From: Spongilla lacustris
Lineage: Eukaryota > Porifera > Demospongiae > Spongillida > Spongillidae
Length of the DNA stretch: 64,000 bases
Reading direction: 5' to 3'
Assembly: GCA_949361645.1 (NCBI GenBank)
Contig: OX442415.1
Span: forward strand, 7,219,573-7,283,572
Shown: positions 57,230-64,000 of the stretch, one piece after another
Numbering within the stretch: the stretch's first letter is position 1
How the letters are laid out: each line of letters opens with the position of its first letter
Translations under genes and position numbers: made by a program
The notes under the pieces: generated by a model
What the model saw: the letters and a program-made list of their open reading frames with translations, nothing else
The model's database searches: none
What the model was told of the DNA's origin: nothing

Positions 57230-59370
57230 CACCACTATGCACCCACACTATCACCTGCCCACACACTCCTTTTCACACTCCCCTTGTCACCCATTTGCCT
57301 TGTACACACACCACCCAATGCACGCACTCCATAATGACACACCCTTTCTAGACATATCTTTGTCACACCCTCCCCCTTGTACACACCCACTGTAATACAT
57401 CCATTCCACATCTACCACCCTGCAGTCCCCTCACAGCATGTATTCCACTTGTTAGCACCCTGTGTGAACTCTGGCACACTACAGCACCTACACATAGTGA
57501 TGTGAAGGTGTGGAACCCTTGCGCACACACACTTCATTGACTCTTCTATCATGTGCATGCACATCGCTTGTCATATACACCTTTGTACACACCACCCATT
57601 GTGCACTCTTTATCACTCCAACTCCTTGTCATACTCACACTCCACAGCACACCCACCTGCCAATTGCAATCCCCTTGTGAGGGAGTGTGTAGTGTGTAGG
57701 AATCGGTAGTGTGTGAGGGTGTGTAGAGGGTGTGTGAGGGAGTGTACAAAGGTATAACGTGTTTACAAGTGGTGTGTGTACAAGGGGTGTGTGTGAGGGA
57801 GTGTGTACAAGGTGTAGTGTGTTTGCAAGTGGTGTGTGTAGAGAGGGTGTTTCCGAGGGGTGTGTGAGGGTGTGTAGTGGGTCTGTGAGGGAATGTGTAG
57901 TGTGTGTGAGGGTGTGTGAGGGTGTGTGAGGGAGCGTGTACAAAGGTACAGTGTGTTTACAAGTGGTGTGTGATGGAGTGTGTGTACAATGGGTGTGTGT
58001 ATAGAGGGTTTTCCAAGGGGTGTGTGAGGGAGTGTGTAGTGGGTGGGAGGATGTGTGTAGAGGGTGTGGTGTGTACAAGGGGTGTGAGAGGTGTGCATAG
58101 AGTATAGTAAAGTGGGTGGTGTGCATTGCACTGTGTAGAATGGCAAGAGTGTGACAAGGAGATTTATGTGTGTAGATTAGATGTGTGTGATAGGGAGTGT
58201 GTGCAGTGGGTGGATGTGTACAAGGGGTGTGTGGGGTAGGCATGCTGTGCACCCTCTACACAATCCCTCACACACCCCTTGTGTGTACACTCAGAAACAC
58301 CTTCTCTACACACCCCTTGTACATATGTATACTCCCTCACACAACCTTGTACACACCATCCATTGCACTCTTTATCAATCCAACTCCTTGTCATACTCAC
58401 ACTCCACTGCACACCCACCTGCCAATAGCAATCCAGTCACTGCATGTACACATCCACCCACTGCACACACTCCCTTATCACACACATCTAATCTACACAC
58501 ATAAATCTTCTTGTCACACTCTTGCCATTCTACACAGTGCAATGCACAGCACCCACTTTACTATACTCCTCACACACCTACCCTCTTCACACACCTCTTG
58601 TAAACACACTACACCTTGTACACACTCCCTCACACCCTTCCTTACACACCCTCTACACACACCCTCTCTATACAAACTCCCTCACATACTCCTTGTACAC
58701 ACACTCCCTCACATACTCCTTGTACACACTCCCTCACACACACCCCTTGTACACACACTCCCTCACACACACCCCTTGTACACACACTCCCTCACACACC
58801 CCTTGTACACACACTCCCTCACACACACCCCTTGTACACACACTCCCTCACACACACCCCTTGTACACACACTCCCTCACACACACCCCTTGTACACACA
58901 CTCCCTCACACACACCCCTTGTACACACACTCCCTCACACACCCCTTGTACACACACTCCCTCACACACACCCCTTGTACACACACTCCCTCACACACAC
59001 CCCTTGTACACACTCCCTCTCACACACCCCTTGTACACACACTCCCTCACACACACCCCTTGTACACACTCCCTCACACACCCCTTGTACACACACTCCC
59101 TCACACACACCCCTTGTACACACACTCCCTCACACACACCCCTTGTACACACACTCCCTCACACACACCCCTTGTACACACACTCCCTCGCACACACCAC
59201 TTGTAAACACACTACACCTTGTAGTGTACACACACTCCCTTACACACAGCCCTTGTACACTCTCTACACACATCCCTTGTACATACCCACACCCTCTCTA
59301 TATATACCCCTTGTTCATACCACCTTTTGTACACACAATCCCTCACACACACATACTGAGTGTACATAGC
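57230..59370. repeat. palindromic TTGTACACACACTCCCTCAC minisatellite array
   Basis: The array has two orientations. From about 57670 to 58240 units read gtgtgagggagtgtgtacaa; from about 58250 to 59370 they read CTTGTACACACACTCCCTCA, period about 31-33 bp with a CACACACCCC spacer. Unique words also mirror each other: 'cattgcactgtgtagaatgg' at 58123 against 'ccattctacacagtgcaatg' at 58526. The locus is therefore a large imperfect inverted repeat centred near 58.3 kb. Direct copies of 'actccttgtcatactcacac' occur at 57618 and 58382. Long Pro-Thr-His frames here are artefacts. Confidence 0.93.
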
Positions 59371-59452
59371 ATTTTTTTTGTGTTGACAATTAGCCTTAAC
59401 CTTTCATGTCAGATAAACACATAGTCATGTACTCATATACACTACATTGCAG

Positions 59453-59697
59453 AGACTGCCATTGTGTGTCCTTTCTGCAGATCAACACGTTCATCAAGCT
59501 CGTCAGGCTCGATACAAAAGCTCTCCAGGACATCGTCATCCTTATCTAAAAGTTTCCAAGACCTCTTCACGGTCCATCCTGCGCGAGCGCTTTGTCATTC
59601 TCTATCAAATTATATTATCATTGGAATGTTATTCATTGCATTCGTTGTTTACTTTGTCCAGAAACCCACAATAGCAAGCCCACTCGTTCGACAATAA
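59453..59697 (+). CDS. candidate terminal exon: CxxC motif plus C-terminal membrane anchor
   Basis: After cactacattgcag the frame reads TAIVCPFCRSTRSSSSSGSI, then QKLSRTSSSLSKSFQDLF, a hydrophobic segment IIIGMLFIAFVVYFV, then a short tail and TAA at 59695-59697. A single C-terminal transmembrane helix with a nine-residue tail is the layout of tail-anchored proteins; CPFC is half of a zinc ribbon. Its phase also permits splicing from NLR exon 7, which would replace the LRRs by a membrane anchor. It lies 178 bp inside the right end of the TTAA element. No family recognised. Confidence 0.45.
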
Positions 59698-60474
59698 AAT
59701 GAACAGTATAGGGACTGGTGAACACCGCTTTGCAAGTTTCAGAACCGAACGAACCACCGACTGTGGACGGCGCTTCTTGTACCGTAGTGTATACAGCTGG
59801 ACTCAAATTTGAGTCTACCGCGTTTTACGCGTAATAATTATTGGACTCAAATTTGAGTCTTCCGCGTATAATCGGTTAAGAGAGAACAAGATCCTCACAT
59901 CACTTAGCCTTTGGCGATGTGGACTAGGTCCAGAGGGCCTTTGTAAAATGCTCAGTGCTGTTCGAATGAACACTGCATTGACTGCACTTGATTTATCACA
60001 GAATGAATTTGATAACCAAAGCATTACCAGTCTTGGTGAGTTGTTAATATTGAATAATTACCAGTCTGTAGTTAGTGGTAACTGCAGATGACATTGGTGC
60101 TGGTAAGGTTTAGGTACAGTGGTAGTTAACTAAATTTAATGCATGGAGTGGCTCTGTGTTGTGTTACTAGGCTGACTGCTAAGGCAAAGATGTAAACATA
60201 TGTTACATGTACATGTGTTGTTACAGATGATGCATATTAAGTTTCTTTTTCGTCACTACTGGTATTGCTGTTCACAACATTTCTTCATTACACACTGGTA
60301 ATGCTGCAACTTTTCCAGTATTAATGCATATGTCCTTTGCAGCCGGAGCGTTGAATGTGACATGTATATGGGGTGATGGATTTGCTCCTTGTTCTCCAAG
60401 GAGACCAAACCCAACATACCTCTAATGTATATTGTGGTCATCAAGAATATTGGGACAGTGTTTTGGGAAATGAC

Positions 60475-60478
<4 letters not shown>

Positions 60479-60533
<55 letters not shown>
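60479..60533. repeat. (GT)n microsatellite
   Basis: About 27 uninterrupted GT dinucleotides, followed by degenerate TGTG words to 60660. Confidence 0.97.
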
Positions 60534-60536
<3 letters not shown>

Positions 60537-61209
60537 ATGTATGTGTGTGTGTCCACTGTGTGTGTTTATGTGTATGTGTGTGTTAACTTTACAGTGTGTG
60601 TACACATGTGTGTTACCTAAACAGTGTGTGTGAAGTAAAAAGTGTGTGGTAACTAAACTGTGTGGTGGTGTTGACTGAACTTCTTCAACTGCATGATGTC
60701 ATCCTGTTGTATGTGTGTGATGTGTGGGCACATACTCTTCCTGGTGTTGGACAGGTTCTAAGGACTTGTTGATGACACGCATCTCAGGACATCTACCATA
60801 TCCTCTCCTCAGTAGGAGATGATGTGCTTAGATGGCCCTGGAACACAATGAATTTGAATCAGTACATTAGATGTTCAATACCAAGGTGGAAGCAGGGTTA
60901 GAATGCAACAGTGCTGTGTCCTAACAACAGGGACACAGCACATCTGCTGGCACTCAAGGGAGCACTGTGCAGGGGCAGCTGGTTGAGATCCTCCAGAGAT
61001 ATGACAAATTCAAAACAGCAGTGGTCCTCCAATCAGACCACTCCCCCCCAAGGCCTGCCAACTTGTGCTTCTTTAACACATGCTCAACTGCTCAAGATGA
61101 TGTAATGTCGTATGCTTATATAAAATGAGGCCAGTGCATTGATTGAGAAGCATAGTTTTAATGATTCAAATGTGGACCAATGCTTGCTGGTACTAATGAA
61201 CAGCTGTGG

Positions 61210-61275
61210 TGCTATTGCCTTCAAATCCTACATACCACTTACTTTCTCAGAGAGAATGTTTTTTATATCTTGTTT
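61210..61275. repeat. single-arm fragment of the 16.7-kb foldback family
   Basis: 'ttgccttcaaatcctacata' then 'ccacttactttctcagagag' and 'aatgttttttatatcttgtt' closely match the right arm of the foldback element at 16980-17033. No second arm follows. Confidence 0.8.
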
Positions 61276-61404
61276 CATTCATTTCTTTACTATTAGTATA
61301 CTTACAACCGGCCTGCACGTTAAATCAAGTTGCCTTATTGCCTAGCAACATAGTTACATTTGCAGCTGTTCTACATCGAAACTCGCACGCCTAGCATTAT
61401 GCAC

Positions 61405-61635
61405 TGTTGCAAACACTCGCTTATGTCCAGGATCCGCATTGTTCGTTACTAAATATAGAGCTATTGTAACCAAGAACTCAATGATGTAATTAATATTAGG
61501 TAATAATCGTGCGTGCTTAGGCATGCTACATGCGAACATGCATAAAACATGTGTTGCTAAGTGCAAAGTGGAGTTTTTGGTGTTCTCGAGTTTGTATATG
61601 TGTGTTGCTCTCTGACATAGTTGATACCCGTTACA
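61405..61635 (+). mobile_element. candidate 5' LTR
   Basis: The stretch runs from TGTTGC to GTTACA, directly before the primer-binding site. TG...CA ends are required for LTRs, but no second LTR is in the window to confirm the left boundary. Confidence 0.35.
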
Positions 61636-61636
61636 T

Positions 61637-61653
61637 TGGTGGCAGCAGTGGGA
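61637..61653 (+). promoter_or_regulatory. LTR retrotransposon primer-binding site
   Basis: TGGTGGCAGCAGTGGGA starts two bases after ...GTTACA. It resembles the TGGTGTCAGAAGTGGGA site, complementary to a tRNA-Leu 3' end, that is common in animal Gypsy elements, with two differences. Confidence 0.55.
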
Positions 61654-61654
61654 T

Positions 61655-62433
61655 ATGTCACAGGCAATTCACGGTTTGACACTACCGAGATTTGTACTGA
61701 TAGCATTGAAGAGTATGAACGTGCAAGGACAAGGTTCGAACTAATAGCAGTTGCGAACAAGTGGGAAAATTGACGAGACACAGCGATACTCCCCACCTTT
61801 TTGCGTGGCAAACTTATTGACTTTTTCACTACTCTCACGACGGCAGAATAAACTGTCACTGGTACGATTAAGAAAGCATTAGCAGACAGGGCTGGCCTAA
61901 CGAAGGATCCATTAGCCACAGCAAGGAAGTTTGGTGAGAGACGGCAGGAGTCAAATGAATCTGTAAGGGACTTTGAGTTATCTCTACGCAAGCTGTTCAT
62001 GGAGGCTTACCATAAGGATTGTGTTGATACGTCTAGCGTTTTCTTTGGACGTTTTATTTCGGGATTGCTACCAGAGATTGCCAGACAGGTGCTTTTGAAC
62101 CGTGATAATGACCATGATGACTTGGACCAGGCAGTGAGAAGTGCACTTCGAGTAGAACGAGTGTTGGGGTTCCATAGAGGGGATGGATTAAACGTCCAGG
62201 CACTGCAGACAGGAACACAGGACAGCCTACGGGATATGCTCGAAAAAGTGATAAACAGGATTGACGCTTTGGAATCTCGTCTGGAAGAGAAACATGTAAC
62301 GTCATCGCCACAAAGACACTGGCAAGACACTAGGCGTTGCTACCACTGCAACAAAGAAGGCCATATTCAAAGGAACTGTCCATCAGCAGTCGGGGTCGTG
62401 AAGCACACACGGCTGTATGCGGCTGAAAACTAG
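61655..62433 (+). pseudogene. gag: Gypsy-type gag, CCHC nucleocapsid
   Basis: The frame upstream contains DSIEEYERARTRFELIAVAN, FLRGKLIDFF and GLTKDPLATARKFGERRQES, with in-frame TGA (about 61771) and TAA (about 61848). From 61999 it is open to 62433: FFGRFISGLLPEIARQVL, a coiled region (LRDMLEKVINRIDALESRLE) and CYHCNKEGHIQRNCP, a C-x2-C-x4-H-x4-C zinc knuckle. Gag packages the element RNA. It sits 3' of an LTR and primer-binding site, but no protease or polymerase follows within 1.5 kb, so the element is truncated and dead. Confidence 0.8.
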
Positions 62434-62439
62434 GTTTTA

Positions 62440-63690
62440 CAATTAGAATGTACGGTATGTATGTCCATAATTGAAAAGAAACACCTCATTACTGAGTACC
62501 CGTGTTTCGAAGCTCGTAACACCTCAGTAAAACCGGCAAATCAAAATATGAAAAAGGATTCAAACACCACACTCATTTTTATGTTTTCAAGACTTTACAT
62601 ACACACTCCACATCATACGGCAATGGTATGCGCAAGGTGTTTACAGAACGCCACGCGGCAATCATTTTGGAGGGGTGGGTACTAAATTCAGTACAGTGGA
62701 CTTCGTGCACTAATCCAGAAGGTAAGCTTACAACACTGATGAGTAAGAGAGATATGGCTGTTAGAATTCAGTACTAACGAATTTTCTGTTGTCCCAAACA
62801 ACGCGATCGTATTTCATGTATAATCGATACGATTCTCGTTATATATGTATGTACGTGTTATATACATGAATGGATTACCACATGCACCAAGAGTCCAAGC
62901 ACTGCAGAGTGTGTAGGCAACGGCTAAAATACACAAACAGAAGCAAATAGCCATGCAGCTATGATTGCAAAACATTGCAGATAATTTGCTTATTGCTTTT
63001 GGCCTCACCGCCTCAACTGTTGATATCAGCATACTCGATGTTTCTGTATCTAATGTAAGCATTCTATGCAAAGACCCATCCTTTGACAAAGGAGATACAT
63101 CACAGGTGTTGTATAACGCCATTTCAGTGGCAAATATACATACCAATGAAGAATTATGCATGCAAAGTAAATGCACTTTTTCAAAATAAATAACTGCTAT
63201 GACTTCATAATACACACAATCACTATGCAGGTGTGTGTGCACTTCAAGGACATTGGAGGCGGTCAACTGTTGGTAGAGGCTGCCAACCAAAGGCCTGAGT
63301 CACACCCAATAGGTTCATAGCACTTTGGAATATTGCCCCACCTCCATTCTTCTCTCATGATCATTGTCCACCTCTTGCAAGCCAGACTATTTTCAACCAG
63401 CTGAAGTGTCAGTCAGCTGTGTTCCTGCCTTTTGACACAGCACCCTGAGCTCCAATGCAAGTGGGTAGCAGCAACAGGTGCATGGTGAAAACTGCCCTTC
63501 AAAATGCATACACTAGAAGACTATGCCACACAATGGGCTATTCCAGTTAATAAGTGTACACCCACCCCTACTTATAACGTTATTTATAAAGTAACCCCGT
63601 TGGACACAGATACTAATTATACCCTCCCTCAAGACAGATATTTTACTGGACAGTCACACATCACACCACATCCCTCAGGACTGCAGTACA
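62440..63690. other. no gene assigned
   Basis: A 74-codon plus frame at 62965-63189 and its minus shadow have no recognisable domain. The expected pol of the retrotransposon is absent. Confidence 0.35.
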
Positions 63691-63694
63691 GTAT

Positions 63695-64000
63695 GTCTCA
63701 GTACATTACACCCAGGATATGATTTGTAGTTCCCGCAGGACATGTCTTATACCATTGACACACTCCCCCCCCCCCCCCCCCACCAGGACAAGATTTATAG
63801 CACACACACACACACACACACACCCCGGACATTACTTATATCATTCCCCCCCCCCCAACCCCAATACATGTATTAAAACTTCCCCCAAGACATGATTTAT
63901 GCCGCCCCCCCCCCCAGACATACTTTTGTAGCTACATGGGTTATAACTCCTCCCAGGGCATGATTAATAACATTCACCCCCACCTCCCCCCAGGACAAGA
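63695..64000. repeat. C-rich tandem repeat with 'caggacatgatttata' units
   Basis: Irregular units CAGGACA(T/A)GATTTATA are separated by C9-C17 runs, and a (CA)n tract lies at 63800-63822. Unit length is about 55-65 bp. The array continues beyond the window edge. Confidence 0.85.

Larger units (their letters stand above)
56694..59875. mobile_element. 3.18-kb piggyBac-like element in NLR exon 8
   Basis: The left end TTAA|CCGATTATACGC and right end GCGTATAATCGG|TTAA give perfect 12-bp terminal inverted repeats with TTAA duplications (56690-56693, 59876-59879). TTAA targeting and CC-starting termini fit piggyBac-type transposons; Kolobok also uses TTAA. There is no transposase. The interior carries a palindromic array of TTGTACACACACTCCCTCAC minisatellite and candidate exons at 56855-56962 and 59453-59697. 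The right subterminal region has two ACTCAAATTTGAGT palindromes, 51 bp apart. Confidence 0.85.
56682..60035 (+). pseudogene. NLR gene exon 8: LRR exon split by a 3.18-kb TTAA element
   Basis: The left part is 56682-56693 (GGACAATGTTAA after ggttcgcag) and the right part resumes at 59880. With the element and one TTAA removed, the exon reads GTMLRENKILTSLSLWRCGL, GPEGLCKMLSAVRMNTALTA and LDLSQNEFDNQSITSLG, and ends CTTG|GTGAGT in phase 1. The acceptor phase also matches exon 7. These are ribonuclease-inhibitor-type LRRs, the ligand-sensing part of NLRs. As sequenced, the exon is interrupted; translation through TTAACC would hit stops in the element. No further LRR exon is seen before the window ends, so the 3' end may be missing or degraded. 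Confidence 0.85.
60036..61400. other. no gene recognised
   Basis: Downstream of the last recognisable LRR exon. Contains a GT microsatellite and a foldback fragment; no additional LRR exon could be found by eye. Confidence 0.4.

Noticed and set aside
58197..59424. 390- and 300-codon Pro/Thr/His-rich frames
   Set aside because: Minisatellite units with period divisible into open frames; no unique sequence or conserved start.
62814..63290. 158-codon minus ORF, cysteine- and leucine-rich
   Set aside because: Overlaps another open frame on the plus strand; neither shows a domain.
1..64000. tRNA or rRNA genes
   Set aside because: No cloverleaf with A/B boxes or rRNA core sequence was seen by eye; a tRNA scan was not possible.

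Overview
This is animal nuclear DNA, AT-rich and repeat-laden, with short GT-AG introns (about 55-65 bp where they can be measured). The clearest host genes are a NACHT/leucine-rich-repeat receptor whose LRR exons all end in phase 1, and a eukaryotic-looking, spliced thiaminase I. The architecture, the density of DNA-transposon relics and the expanded NLR type fit a demosponge such as Amphimedon queenslandica. That assignment is inference; no species-specific marker was searched. Two 200-N scaffold gaps (19296-19495, 41169-41368) mark a draft assembly, so single-base frameshifts could be assembly errors.

Layout. 1-9.5 kb: decayed mobile elements (PIF/Harbinger MADF and nuclease pieces, hAT dimerisation domain, non-LTR retroelement C-terminus, retroelement integrase tail with an OTU protease) and a tandem/hairpin repeat. 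9.8-15.6 kb: two inverted copies of the 5' part of a Helitron, separated by a copy of an unrecognised multi-copy gene family, here called the MKT family. 16.2-16.6 kb: a small three-exon gene for an RGG-rich basic protein, followed by a foldback element. 20-24.4 kb: two further MKT copies in opposite orientations. 26.8-31.9 kb: a three-exon, minus-strand, secreted thiaminase I-like gene with a TATA box and signal peptide; its 3.6-kb first intron holds a minisatellite and a possible permease relic. 34.5-38.1 kb: two large foldback elements and a fourth MKT copy. 40.2-41.4 kb: GA-rich satellite and gap.

41.6-60.0 kb: one NLR gene (CARD-like exon, linker exons, NACHT exon, post-NACHT exons, LRR exons). 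It is interrupted twice. A 9.8-kb segment bounded by inverted CAGGGGCGGAT ends and a TAAGT duplication sits in the intron after the NACHT exon. A 3.18-kb element bounded by 12-bp inverted repeats and TTAA duplications sits inside the second LRR exon. Removing the latter restores the LRR reading frame and splice phase exactly. Both insertions carry host-like exons and minisatellites rather than an evident transposase. 61.4-62.4 kb: the 5' end of an LTR retrotransposon (candidate LTR, primer-binding site, gag with CCHC knuckle). The window ends in C-rich tandem repeats.

The most interesting items are the intron-bearing thiaminase I (candidate horizontal acquisition from bacteria), the two cargo-carrying insertions in the NLR gene, and the MKT family with its paired upstream GATGCCCAA motif.
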